DNA of 32,271 nt, from assembly GCA_014653935.1 (NCBI GenBank), contig JACWDU010000005.1:1-32271 (forward strand). Reading direction: 5' to 3'. This document shows, piece by piece, positions 21,667 through 31,140 of this stretch (position 1 is the stretch's first letter; each line of letters begins with the position of its first letter). The position numbers and the translations under genes are program-made. Under the pieces are notes generated by a model. It made no database searches, had not been told where the DNA came from, and saw only the letters and a program-made list of their open reading frames with translations. This stretch comes from Pelagibacterales bacterium SAG-MED23 (GTDB taxonomy: Bacteria > Pseudomonadota > Alphaproteobacteria > Pelagibacterales > Pelagibacteraceae).

Positions 21667-23388
21667 TTAAAATTTAATTTTTTTTTCTTTTTTTATTTCT
21701 TTATTTTTATCAGTTTTTTCTTCTACAAATTTTTGTAAAGCTTCAACCTTTTCAATTTTTTCTAACACTTTAGAAAGTTTTGATTTAAATTCTACCGTGT
21801 AATCTTGCAAACCTAATCCTTCACTGGTATTAAAATTAATTGTAATTTTATTCTTTTTTTTAAAATAATTTAAATCCTCAGAAAAATAATTTTTAATAAA
21901 ATTTAGTATTTTTTCATTAAGATTAACCTCTACTACTTTAGCATTTGTTTCAAATGTTTTGATTTCAATTAACTTAATTATCTTTAAAGCGAAGGTCTCG
22001 TTAGTTAATTGAATTGACCATTTTACATTACTTTCTCTTAATCTTTGTCTAGACATCTCAAGCAATCCAAAATTACTAATTCTTCCTATTTGAATTCTTG
22101 CTCTGTCATTTCTGCATCTTTCCTTTAACCTTCTTTCAACTTGTTTACGATTATTAAAACTAAGCATATCAATGAAATCTATTATTATCAGACCAGATAA
22201 GTCTCTGATTTTAATTTGCCTTGCTATCTCCTCAGCCGCTTCAAGATTAGTATCTAGAGCAGTACTTTCTACGTTCTTTTGTTTGATAGATTTACCTGAA
22301 TTTATATCAATTGAAACTAATGCTTCTGTTGGATTTATAACAATATAGCCTCCAGAGCTAAGATAAACTTCTGATTTAAATATTTCAAAAAGTTTTTTTT
22401 CAATATTTTCTTTAAAAAATAGTGGTATTTTTTCTCTGAATTTTTTTATTTTTTTTATTTGTTTAGGCATCATAAGTTTCATGTAGTTTTTTGCTTTTTG
22501 ATATCCCTCGTTACCTTCTACTATTATATTTTGTGTATCTTCATCATACATGTCCCTTATACTTCTTTTAATAATATCACTCTCTTGGTGAATTAAAGAT
22601 GGGGCTATAGAATTTAATGCGCTATCTTTTATTGAGTTCCAAGTTGTAATTAAATTTTTGAGATCACCATCTATTTCATTTTTAGTTTTATTTGAACCAG
22701 CTGTTCTAACTATGATGCCCATTTCTTTAGGAATTTCTATTTCATTTAAAATTTTTCTTATTTTTTTTCTATCACCTGGATTAAATATTTTTCTTGAAAT
22801 GCCACCTCCTTTAGCGGTGTTTGGCATTAAAACTATATATTTTCCTGCAATGCTAATAAATGTGCTAAGTGCAGCTCCTTTAAAACCCCTTTCGTCTTTG
22901 AGCACTTGAACCAATATGACCTGGTTTGGTTTTATAACCTCTTGAATTTTATATCTTTTTGATGGAAATTTTTTTTCATTATTTACTTTTTCTTTACTTT
23001 CATCCTCTAACTTTTCTACTGGATCATTTAACTTGATTTCTTCGTTACCTTCTAAAATTTGATTTTCATTATTTTCACTTTCTTTGGATAATTCTTCTCT
23101 TACTTTTTCTTCTTCTTCTTTTATTTTCTCCAAGTCTGTTTGCGGAAGTTGATAATAATCAGATTGAATATCATTAAAAGATAAAAAACCATGTCTCTCC
23201 CTTCCAAAATCAATAAAGGCAGCCTGTAAAGACGGTTCTATTCTGCTTACTTTACCAAGATAAATATTATTTTTTATTAATGTGTTATTTACACTTTCAT
23301 ACTCGTAATCTTCGATATGATTATCATTTTTGAGAACAACTCTAGTTTCACTTGGATGCGATGCATCAATATATAAATTTTTTGACAT
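21667..23388 (-). CDS. rne: Ribonuclease E/G family endoribonuclease lacking the zinc-link cysteines
   Basis: Single-strand-specific endonuclease of the RNase E/G family, for mRNA decay and rRNA or tRNA processing. The 573 residues contain only the catalytic half. The S1 domain (about 38-178) has an acidic Glu-rich insertion at about 84-140. The RNase H-like and 5'-sensor regions follow, with catalytic Asp361 (VSIDINSGKS) and Asp404 (IIIDFIDM), and the conserved EMSRQRL at 444-450. After RQRL the family normally has a CPxCxGxG zinc-link. Here residues 451-470 contain no cysteine, and Cys425 is the only one in the protein. The C-terminus ends in a short Lys-rich tail with no long scaffold for a degradosome. 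I use rne by context (next to pbp1A and prfB); rng is the alternative. Confidence 0.92.
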   Translation of the reverse strand: MSKNLYIDASHPSETRVVLKNDNHIEDYEYESVNNTLIKNNIYLGKVSRIEPSLQAAFIDFGRERHGFLSFNDIQSDYYQLPQTDLEKIKEEEEKVREELSKESENNENQILEGNEEIKLNDPVEKLEDESKEKVNNEKKFPSKRYKIQEVIKPNQVILVQVLKDERGFKGAALSTFISIAGKYIVLMPNTAKGGGISRKIFNPGDRKKIRKILNEIEIPKEMGIIVRTAGSNKTKNEIDGDLKNLITTWNSIKDSALNSIAPSLIHQESDIIKRSIRDMYDEDTQNIIVEGNEGYQKAKNYMKLMMPKQIKKIKKFREKIPLFFKENIEKKLFEIFKSEVYLSSGGYIVINPTEALVSIDINSGKSIKQKNVESTALDTNLEAAEEIARQIKIRDLSGLIIIDFIDMLSFNNRKQVERRLKERCRNDRARIQIGRISNFGLLEMSRQRLRESNVKWSIQLTNETFALKIIKLIEIKTFETNAKVVEVNLNEKILNFIKNYFSEDLNYFKKKNKITINFNTSEGLGLQDYTVEFKSKLSKVLEKIEKVEALQKFVEEKTDKNKEIKKEKKIKF

Positions 23389-23470
23389 AATTTTTGATTA
23401 TTTTTCATTTGTTTATTTTTAAAATTCGGTGCCATAACTTTAACAAATTCAATCAATAAATTAAACTAAA

Positions 23471-25810
23471 ATGAGCAAATTCATAAAAAAACTTCTAATA
23501 GCTACAACATTATTTTCATTTGCGAGCATTATAGTAGTCTTCATAATTCTTTGGTCTTATTCAAATAAATTACCAGATTATAAGTTTCTGAAAAATTATA
23601 AGCCACCAGTATCAAGCAAAGTTTATTCTGGAAATGGAGTATTAATAAGTGATTTTTCGTCTGAAAAAAGAATATTTGTTCCATTCAATGCCATACCAAA
23701 AAAATTAATAAATTCATTTTTATCTTCAGAGGATAAGAATTTTTTTAGACATCCAGGTGTAGATGCAAAAGGGGTATTAAGAGCAATTAAAAACAACATT
23801 TTTAATTTAATAAAATCAAATAGATTAGAAGGTGCATCAACGATTACTCAACAAGTAGCTAAAAATTTTCTTTTATCTAACGAAGTAAGTTTAGATAGAA
23901 AGATAAAAGAGGCCATTTTAGCCTTTAGGATTGAAAGAGTTTTGACAAAAGAAAGAATATTAGAACTTTATTTAAATCAAATTTATCTTGGTGAAGGATC
24001 ATATGGTATAGCTTCTGCAAGTCTGAGATATTTTGATAAACCAATTGGTGAATTGAATTATTCTGAGTCTGCCATGCTAGCTGCATTACCTAAAGCTCCT
24101 AGCAAATACAATCCATATAAAAATAAAGAATTAGCAACTTATAGAAGAAATTTAGTAATCAAAAATCTTTACGAGAATAACTATATTTCTAAAGAAAAAT
24201 ATGATGATCTAATTAATTCCGAAATTATTTTAAAAAAAAGAAAAAGAATTTTTTTAGAAGATACAAGGTATTTTGTGGAGGATATAAGAAAAAAGGTAAT
24301 TCGGGATTATGGATATGAAAAAGTTCATAAACAAGGTTTTAACATAAAAACTCCAATTAATTTAGAACTTCAAAATTTAGCTTCAGCGTCATTAAGAAAA
24401 GGATTATTAGAGTATGATAAGAGAAAGGGCTGGAGGGGGGCTTTAGATAACAGGAAAAATCAAGATTGGAATAAAAATTTAGATAAGTTTGATTTAGAAA
24501 AAACAATTGGTTGGAAAATAGCAATTGTAAAAAGAATAGATAAGTTTGAGACTGTAATTCAAACGTCAAATAAAGAAAATGGGATAATTAGTTATGAGGA
24601 TATTAATTGGACAAGGAAAAATTTTGACCAAATTTTTAAAATTAATGATCTAATTTATGTTAAAAAAATTTCTGATGGGGTATTTAGTTTAAGACAATTG
24701 CCAAACGTTAATGGTGGGATTGTTGTCATGGATCCTTACAGTGGTAGAGTATTGGCAATGTCAGGAGGTTTTAGTTTTAAAAAAAGTGAATTTAATAGAG
24801 TATCACAAGCAAAGAGACAGCCTGGATCAGCTTTTAAACCTTTTATATATGCTTTGGCATTAGAAAATAATTATACACCATCCTCTTTAATCCTGGATGC
24901 CCCAATCGTTCTTGATCAAGGAGAAGATCTTAAAATGTGGAAACCTGAAAATTATGGAAAAAAATTTTATGGCCTTTCTACATTAAGAACAGGTGTTGAA
25001 AAGTCTAGAAACCTCATGACTGTGAGAATTTCACAAGACTTAGGAATAGATAAGATTATAAACTTTTCAAAAAAACTTAACATCTATGATAATCCTGATG
25101 AATTATTGTCTGTTTCATTAGGATCAGCAGAAACGACATTATTGAATATTACAAGTGCTTACTGCTCGTTTGTAAATGGCGGAAAATTAATTGAACCTAT
25201 TATAATTGATAGAATCCAGGAAAGTGAGGGAAATACAATTTTTAATAATGAAAAAAGATTTTGTGAAAATTGCGATAAAATTTCATTTGAAGGTAATAAT
25301 ATACCAATAATAAAAAGTAATTTTAAACAAATCTTCTCCCCACAAACTGCCTATCAAATGACTTCAATATTGGAAGGAGCAATACAAAGAGGTACTGGAA
25401 AAAAACTAAGTGATTTAAATTTACAACTTGCAGGAAAAACTGGCACAACAAATAACAATTCTGATGCATGGTTTATAGGATTTACATCTAATTTAGTTGT
25501 TGGTGTTTATGTGGGATACGACATTCCAAAAAGATTAGGAAAATACGAAACAGGATCTAAAACTGCACTTCCAATATTTAAAGAATTCATAAAACAAGCC
25601 ATAAACAATTATCAGGCCAGACCTTTCAAAATTGCTAAAGGAATTAAAATGATGGTAATTGATGCTGAGACAGGAAAAAAAGCAGATTTTGGCTCAAAAA
25701 AAACCATCATTGAGTCTTTTAAAAAAGAAAAAATTGAAAATCAGTTATTTATTAGTAATGATAATGACAAATCTGATAAATTAAAAAATAATATTTTAAA
25801 ATTTTATTAA
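23471..25810 (+). CDS. mrcA: Bifunctional penicillin-binding protein 1A (transglycosylase/transpeptidase)
   Basis: Polymerises and cross-links peptidoglycan in the periplasm while anchored in the inner membrane. The 779 residues start with a short cytoplasmic end and one membrane helix (about 8-28). The GT51 domain includes the catalytic Glu87 in SSEDKNFFRH and GASTITQQ. The transpeptidase has nucleophile Ser453 and Lys456 (SAFK), SRN at 512-514 and KTG at 656-658. A PCB_OB-like insertion lies between them (about 330-415). It stands 82 bases from the divergent rne start. In many Alphaproteobacteria an N-acetylmuramoyl-L-alanine amidase gene sits between rne and this gene; it is absent here. 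The stop overlaps the prfB start (TAATG). Confidence 0.95.
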   Translation: MSKFIKKLLIATTLFSFASIIVVFIILWSYSNKLPDYKFLKNYKPPVSSKVYSGNGVLISDFSSEKRIFVPFNAIPKKLINSFLSSEDKNFFRHPGVDAKGVLRAIKNNIFNLIKSNRLEGASTITQQVAKNFLLSNEVSLDRKIKEAILAFRIERVLTKERILELYLNQIYLGEGSYGIASASLRYFDKPIGELNYSESAMLAALPKAPSKYNPYKNKELATYRRNLVIKNLYENNYISKEKYDDLINSEIILKKRKRIFLEDTRYFVEDIRKKVIRDYGYEKVHKQGFNIKTPINLELQNLASASLRKGLLEYDKRKGWRGALDNRKNQDWNKNLDKFDLEKTIGWKIAIVKRIDKFETVIQTSNKENGIISYEDINWTRKNFDQIFKINDLIYVKKISDGVFSLRQLPNVNGGIVVMDPYSGRVLAMSGGFSFKKSEFNRVSQAKRQPGSAFKPFIYALALENNYTPSSLILDAPIVLDQGEDLKMWKPENYGKKFYGLSTLRTGVEKSRNLMTVRISQDLGIDKIINFSKKLNIYDNPDELLSVSLGSAETTLLNITSAYCSFVNGGKLIEPIIIDRIQESEGNTIFNNEKRFCENCDKISFEGNNIPIIKSNFKQIFSPQTAYQMTSILEGAIQRGTGKKLSDLNLQLAGKTGTTNNNSDAWFIGFTSNLVVGVYVGYDIPKRLGKYETGSKTALPIFKEFIKQAINNYQARPFKIAKGIKMMVIDAETGKKADFGSKKTIIESFKKEKIENQLFISNDNDKSDKLKNNILKFY

Positions 25811-26908
25811 TGGAACAAGAAATTGAAAAATTTAAATCTGAAGTAGTTAAAATTAATCAAAGAATCAAGGAGTTTCTTTGAAGAGCAAAATATAGAGACA
25901 AAAAGAAATAAACTAAATACTATTGTAGAAGATCCAAAATTTTGGAATGATAGAAAACAAGCCGAAAAAATATTAAAGGAAAAAAAAGGTTACGATAATT
26001 TATTAGATTCCCATAAGCAATCAGAGAAAGAGATAAATGAGCTGTATGATATTTTTCAACTAGCTAACGAAGAAAATGATAAACAATTAGTTCAAGAAAC
26101 TTTAAAAAAATTTTTAAATCTCAAAGAAGAATTCAAAAAATTAGAAATTAAATGTTTTCTCTCCAATGAAAACGATATTTTAGATAGTTATTTAGAATTT
26201 CATGCAGGAGCAGGTGGTACCGAAAGTCAGGATTGGGCAGCGATGTTAAGAAGAATGTATATGAAATGGGCAGCTGTTCGAGATCATAAAGTAGAATTAA
26301 TTAGTGAACATAAAGGAGACGAAGCAGGAATAAAATCTTCAGTAATAAAAATCTCTGGAGAATACATTTATGGTTTTTTAAAATCAGAGTCAGGTATTCA
26401 TCGTTTAGTTAGAATTTCACCTTTTGACTCAGGGGCTAGAAGACATACTAGTTTTGCAAGTGTTTGGGTTTATCCAGTAATTAGCGAGGATATAGATATA
26501 GAGATATTAGATAAAGATTTAAGAATAGACACTTATAGATCAAGTGGAGCAGGTGGACAGCATGTAAATACAACAGATAGCGCTGTAAGAATTACTCATA
26601 TTCCAAGTAGAATCGTTGTTCAATGTCAAAATGAAAGATCTCAGCACAAAAATAAGGAAACATGTATGAATATGCTTAAAGCGAGACTCTATGAGCATGA
26701 AATCCGAAAAAGAAAAAAAGAGAGTGATAATATTGAAAATTCAAAATCTGAAATTGGCTGGGGACATCAAATTAGATCATACGTATTACATCCTTATAGA
26801 ATGGTTAAAGATAATAGAACAAATTATGAGAACTCTAATCCAGATAAAGTTTTGGATGGTGAGATTGATAATTTTTTAGAAAACTCTTTATATAAAATTA
26901 ATGCGTAA
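25810..26908 (+). CDS. prfB: Peptide chain release factor 2, expressed by programmed +1 frameshift
   Basis: RF2 recognises UAA and UGA stop codons and triggers peptide release. Translation begins at ATG 25810 and meets an in-frame TGA at codon 24 (25879-25881). Skipping the T at 25879 puts the ribosome in the frame running from GAA 25880 to TAA 26908. The product is then 365 residues, the same as E. coli RF2. In the shifted frame the SPF anticodon-like tripeptide starts at residue 203 and GGQ is at 248-250, so all domains are intact. The start overlaps the pbp1A stop, and the end overlaps the next gene by 8 bases. A short frame from 26243 is only an internal part of this gene. Confidence 0.95.
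25867..25881 (+). promoter_or_regulatory. prfB autoregulatory +1 frameshift site
   Basis: The site reads AAGGAG TTT CTT TGA. An internal Shine-Dalgarno-like AAGGAG sits 3 bases before the slippery CTT, with TGA next, the same geometry as in E. coli prfB. When RF2 is scarce the ribosome slips forward one base on CTT-T and makes RF2; when it is plentiful RF2 terminates at TGA. The base after TGA is A, where E. coli has C. Confidence 0.93.
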
Positions 26909-29873
26909 AACTATTTTAATTATAATTTCAGTAACATTAATGGTCTTATTTTTTTCTTTAATTTATTTGAGTACTTATGGAGTAAAGACAGACAAATTTA
27001 ATACTTTTATAAACGCTAAAGTTAAAGAATATAATTCTAGATTAAATCTTAAACTTGATGTTGTATTTATTAAGTTAAATCTCATTCAAGGTTCTATAAA
27101 TATTAATACTAAAGACTCAATTTTAATTGCTGAAAATAATGAAATAAAAATTTTAAATACGGATATAAATTTAAATATTTTAAAATTTATAAAAAAAGAA
27201 AACTCAATTAAAAATTTAAAGATACAATCCTCAGAAAATTCTATTAAAAAAGTTACATCTTTATTAAATTCAATAAACTTCGACCTATCAAGATATGTAC
27301 TTTATAGCCAAATCAAAAAAGGATTTATTGAATTTAAATTAGAGGCGGAATTTGATACTATAAGCCAAAAACTAAATCCATATAGCCTTTCTGGTTCTAT
27401 TAAAGAAGCAAAATTTAATTTGTTAGGTTATGACAGTATTGACAGAATTAATTTTGATTTTGATACTAAAGATAAATTGACAAAAATTTCAAATTTAAAC
27501 TTTACATATAGAAATTTAAATTTGGTATCAGAAAGTATTGAAATTAATATTGAAAAGGCAGAATTATATTCTATAAAAGGAGATATCGAAAATTCCAAAG
27601 CATTAATAAATCCAAATGTATTATTTAAATTAGCAAATATTAAACAGGATTTTTTATCTAATATCGATATTCCAATTAAGAGTAAAAATCTTTTTTCATT
27701 TACATTTAATAAATTTAAGAAAATAGAAAATATAAAAATTGATTCAATAATAAATTTTGATGAAATATATTTGGGTAAAAAGTACAAAAATTTAATTTTT
27801 CTTAAGGGTGGTACAATTAACTCTAAGTACGAAAATAAACAATTTAACGCAGTTTTAACATCAAATTTCATATTTTCTAATAATTTAAAATCAAAAAATG
27901 ATTATAAAAACAATAGATTAAAATTATTTTTAAAAAGTAAAAGTAATAATAAATTCAAAATAAATGGAAATATTAGCAATCAAAAAACATCTTTAGATCC
28001 TAAAGTTCTTTTAAAACTTTTAGGATTAGATACCACTCTAATATCTGAGGAAAGCATAAATATTGAAACAAACAATCAATTCAAATTTGAAATTAATAAG
28101 AATAAAATAGAAAATTACCTAGTAAACTCAAAAATTGATTTTGATAAATTAGAGCTAAACAAAAAAATTCAAGATGTTCTATATTTAAAAAACATTAAAA
28201 CTGAATTAATTTTTGGGGATGAATTATTAAAGCTAGATTTGAAAAGTAATTATTCATTTTTAAATCAAAACTATAATAATGAGTTAGATAATAATATTTT
28301 AAATTTAAAATTTGACAAAAATAGATCAAAAATCTCTGATGTAAAAATCTTTTTAAAGACTGAGAACAATAATATTAATACAAGAGAATTTAAAAAATTT
28401 TTTAATCTTCAAGAAAACTTAGTAGAGGATCAAATTATCAATCTAGATTCTAATTTTTTAATCAATTTTTCCATTGATGATAAATTTAATATAAATAAAC
28501 TTGATGTAAACTCTGATTTAAATTTAGATAATTTAGATATTAATTTTAAATCTAATCTTGTAAAAAAATATTTTGAAAATTACGAAAATAAAATATCTAT
28601 TAAGGACTCAAATCTTTCATTTAAATACTCGAACGATATAATTAATTTTCAATTAGATGGAAAATATTCTTTAAATAACAAAAAAGATAATTTTTTCATT
28701 AAATTTAGGGGAAATGAAAATAATTTTGAATTTTACTCATTACTTGATTTAGAAAAAAATATTTTAAATATAAGTGATATTCAATATTATAAAAAAAATA
28801 ATATACCTGCAAAATTAGAAATATTATTAAATAAATCAAAAAAAGGTTTTAACTTAAAAAAAATTAGTTTTAATGAAAATAAGAATTATATTTCAGCTCA
28901 AAATTTAAATTTTTCCCCTGACTTTAAGATACAAAGTGTAGATGAAGTTGATGTAAATTTTGTAAATACAAATGAAATTTTAAATAACTTCCAAATTAAA
29001 AAAAATATAAATAACTATAATTTTATTGGATACCAAATTGATGGAGAACAATTAGTTGAAACACTATTGAAAGGTAACAAAAAAAATAAAATTTCCAAAT
29101 TATTTCACAATATTAACACGTCATTAATACTGAGCATAAATAAAATATATTTAGAAAAAGATACATACCTTGAGAAATTTATAGGTGAATTTGATATAAA
29201 GGAAAATAAGTTATTTCTAGCTAAGGCTGATGCAATATTAGAAAATAATAAGAAATTTTCTTATTCTTATCGAACAACAATCAAAAATGAAAAAATTACA
29301 AATATATTAATTGATGGACCAAAACCATTTATAAATAATTATAAATTTATTAAAGGTTTCGACGAAGGAGAATTAAAATTAAATTCTACGAAGATTGATA
29401 ATATTTCTAGATCAAATCTAAAAATTACTAATTTTAAAGTCAAGGAAGTTCCAGTGCTAGCAAAAATACTTACACTCGCATCTTTGCAAGGGATTGCGGA
29501 TCTTCTAACAGGAGAAGGAATAAGATTTGATGAATTTGAAATGGATTTTAAGACAAAAAATAATCTAACAGAAATCGATGAGCTTTATGCAATTGGACCA
29601 GCTATTTCAATAATGATGGAAGGTTACATCGAGAAAGACAGAGTAACAAGTTTAAAAGGAACTTTAGTTCCAGCAACAACAATTAATAAAACAATATCCA
29701 AAATTCCTCTGCTCGGTAACATTTTAGTTGGTAATAAAACTGGTGAAGGTGTGTTTGGTGTTAGCTTTAAGATAAAGGGACCTCCAAGTGATCTAAAAAG
29801 TTCAGTTAATCCAATAAAAACTTTAACACCAAGGTTTATTACAAGGACTCTAGAAATTATTAAAGGTAATTAA
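26901..29873 (+). CDS. AsmA-like envelope protein, YhdP/DUF3971 type
   Basis: A 990-residue protein with one N-terminal membrane helix (about residues 4-24). A long, repetitive, Asn/Lys-rich beta-strand region follows, of the kind seen in AsmA/TamB/YhdP proteins that bridge the periplasm and help move phospholipids to the outer membrane. The most conserved part is the C-terminus (about 845-960), with KVKEVPVLAKILTLASLQGI, the DLLTGEGIRFDEFEM segment, IGPAISIMMEGYI and IPLLGNILVG, the AsmA-like C-terminal domain of YhdP. The ATG overlaps the last 8 bases of prfB, implying coupling. The lipid-transport role is inferred from the family. The end overlaps tyrS on the other strand by 4 bases. Confidence 0.8.
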   Translation: MRKTILIIISVTLMVLFFSLIYLSTYGVKTDKFNTFINAKVKEYNSRLNLKLDVVFIKLNLIQGSININTKDSILIAENNEIKILNTDINLNILKFIKKENSIKNLKIQSSENSIKKVTSLLNSINFDLSRYVLYSQIKKGFIEFKLEAEFDTISQKLNPYSLSGSIKEAKFNLLGYDSIDRINFDFDTKDKLTKISNLNFTYRNLNLVSESIEINIEKAELYSIKGDIENSKALINPNVLFKLANIKQDFLSNIDIPIKSKNLFSFTFNKFKKIENIKIDSIINFDEIYLGKKYKNLIFLKGGTINSKYENKQFNAVLTSNFIFSNNLKSKNDYKNNRLKLFLKSKSNNKFKINGNISNQKTSLDPKVLLKLLGLDTTLISEESINIETNNQFKFEINKNKIENYLVNSKIDFDKLELNKKIQDVLYLKNIKTELIFGDELLKLDLKSNYSFLNQNYNNELDNNILNLKFDKNRSKISDVKIFLKTENNNINTREFKKFFNLQENLVEDQIINLDSNFLINFSIDDKFNINKLDVNSDLNLDNLDINFKSNLVKKYFENYENKISIKDSNLSFKYSNDIINFQLDGKYSLNNKKDNFFIKFRGNENNFEFYSLLDLEKNILNISDIQYYKKNNIPAKLEILLNKSKKGFNLKKISFNENKNYISAQNLNFSPDFKIQSVDEVDVNFVNTNEILNNFQIKKNINNYNFIGYQIDGEQLVETLLKGNKKNKISKLFHNINTSLILSINKIYLEKDTYLEKFIGEFDIKENKLFLAKADAILENNKKFSYSYRTTIKNEKITNILIDGPKPFINNYKFIKGFDEGELKLNSTKIDNISRSNLKITNFKVKEVPVLAKILTLASLQGIADLLTGEGIRFDEFEMDFKTKNNLTEIDELYAIGPAISIMMEGYIEKDRVTSLKGTLVPATTINKTISKIPLLGNILVGNKTGEGVFGVSFKIKGPPSDLKSSVNPIKTLTPRFITRTLEIIKGN

Positions 29874-31093
29874 ACTGTAATTTTAAAGTGTTTCTTCTTT
29901 CCTATAGACAACTTTATAAAACCTTTGTCAGAGAACAAGATAGGATCAACAATATATTTTTCATCCTGTATATTTTTATTATCTATTTTAATAGCGTTTG
30001 ATTTAATCAATCTTCTTATTTCAGATTTTGAAATATCTTTATTAACAAATGAAATAAGCTCTATAATATTTTTTGATAGAATATCATTTTTGACTTTAAT
30101 TCCTGGAAGATTTTCACCAGTAGAGTTTTCTTTAAAGGTATTTTTTGCAAGTTTTTCAGACTTCTCAGACTCTTTTTTCCCATGAAGCATTTCTGTTGCA
30201 TTATTGGCAAGTAAAATTTTTAATTCATTAATATTTTTATCCCTTAAATTATTTATTCCATCTAATGATAAATCAGTGAACATTTTTAAAAACTTTATTA
30301 CATCACGATCATCCGTGTTTCTCCAAAACTGCCAATAATCATATGGTGATAGCATATCTTTATTAAGCCATATTGCACCTTTTTCAGTTTTACCCATTTT
30401 AGCACCTGATGCCAAAGTTATAAGTGGTGTAGTTAAACCATATACATGATTTCCAGACTCTCTTTTTATAAGCTCAACTCCATTTACTATATTGCCCCAT
30501 TGATCTGATCCACCTATTTGTAAGCTACACTTGTTTGATTTATTAAGTTCATAAAAATCATATGCTTGTAGAATCATATAATTAAATTCCATGTAGCTTA
30601 ATGATTGTTCTCTTTCTAATCTTAATTTTACACTATCAAATGTTAACATTTTATTGATTGTAAAATGTCTTCCTATATCTCTTAAAAAATTTATATAGTT
30701 GAGTTTGCTTAACCATTTATAATTATTAACAAATAAAGGTTTTAATTTTGGATTATTTGTTTTTAGAAAAATTTTAAAAACTTTTTTTATGTTATTAATA
30801 TTACTCTCTATCTGTTTTTCAGATAATATTTTTCTAGTTTCTTCTTTTCCAGATGGATCTCCTATTCTTGTTGTCCCTCCACCTAAAAGAACAATTGGTC
30901 TATGACCATGTTTTTGTAAAAGCCTAAGACACATTATTTGTAATAAACTACCAACGTGAAGACTGGGTGCAGTACTATCGAATCCAATATAAGCGTTAGT
31001 ACTTTCTTTACTTAATAAATTTGACAATTCTAATTCATTAGTACATTGATAATAGTATCCTCTGTCTTTAAATTCTTTTAAAAAATTATTCAT
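29870..31093 (-). CDS. tyrS: Tyrosyl-tRNA synthetase
   Basis: A class Ic synthetase that charges tRNA-Tyr. The 407 residues include the HIGH-type motif HVGS at 46-49 after YIGFDSTAPSL and the substrate-binding YNYMILQAYDFYEL-like segment (here NYMILQAYDFYEL). QIGGSDQWGNI comes next, then the KMSKS-type motif KMGKT, and a C-terminal S4 RNA-binding domain (about 345-407, with SKSEIRRLIKSNAIKID). KMGKT and close variants are normal for this enzyme and not a defect. It diverges from anmK with 47 bases between starts and ends inside the end of the YhdP-like gene. Confidence 0.97.
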   Translation of the reverse strand: MNNFLKEFKDRGYYYQCTNELELSNLLSKESTNAYIGFDSTAPSLHVGSLLQIMCLRLLQKHGHRPIVLLGGGTTRIGDPSGKEETRKILSEKQIESNINNIKKVFKIFLKTNNPKLKPLFVNNYKWLSKLNYINFLRDIGRHFTINKMLTFDSVKLRLEREQSLSYMEFNYMILQAYDFYELNKSNKCSLQIGGSDQWGNIVNGVELIKRESGNHVYGLTTPLITLASGAKMGKTEKGAIWLNKDMLSPYDYWQFWRNTDDRDVIKFLKMFTDLSLDGINNLRDKNINELKILLANNATEMLHGKKESEKSEKLAKNTFKENSTGENLPGIKVKNDILSKNIIELISFVNKDISKSEIRRLIKSNAIKIDNKNIQDEKYIVDPILFSDKGFIKLSIGKKKHFKITV

Positions 31094-31098
31094 AGGTC

Positions 31099-31104
31099 TA
31101 TAAT
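31099..31104 (+). promoter_or_regulatory. Candidate -10 box for anmK
   Basis: A perfect TATAAT lies at 31099-31104 in the 47-base gap between the divergent tyrS and anmK starts, about 37 bases before the anmK ATG. The -35 position falls inside tyrS and is a poor match. It is plausible as the anmK promoter, but the AT-rich background makes chance hits likely. Confidence 0.3.
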
Positions 31105-31140
31105 CTTACAATATACATATTTTAATAAAAAAAAATAAGA

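Noticed and set aside
25810..26242. prfB looks broken by an early in-frame TGA
   Set aside because: The stop sits in a standard +1 recoding site with internal Shine-Dalgarno-like sequence, and the shifted frame gives a full-length RF2, so this is regulation, not a pseudogene.
30360..30410. TyrRS signature KMGKT as a defective KMSKS motif
   Set aside because: Bacterial TyrRS commonly carries this type of variant, so it is not a lesion.
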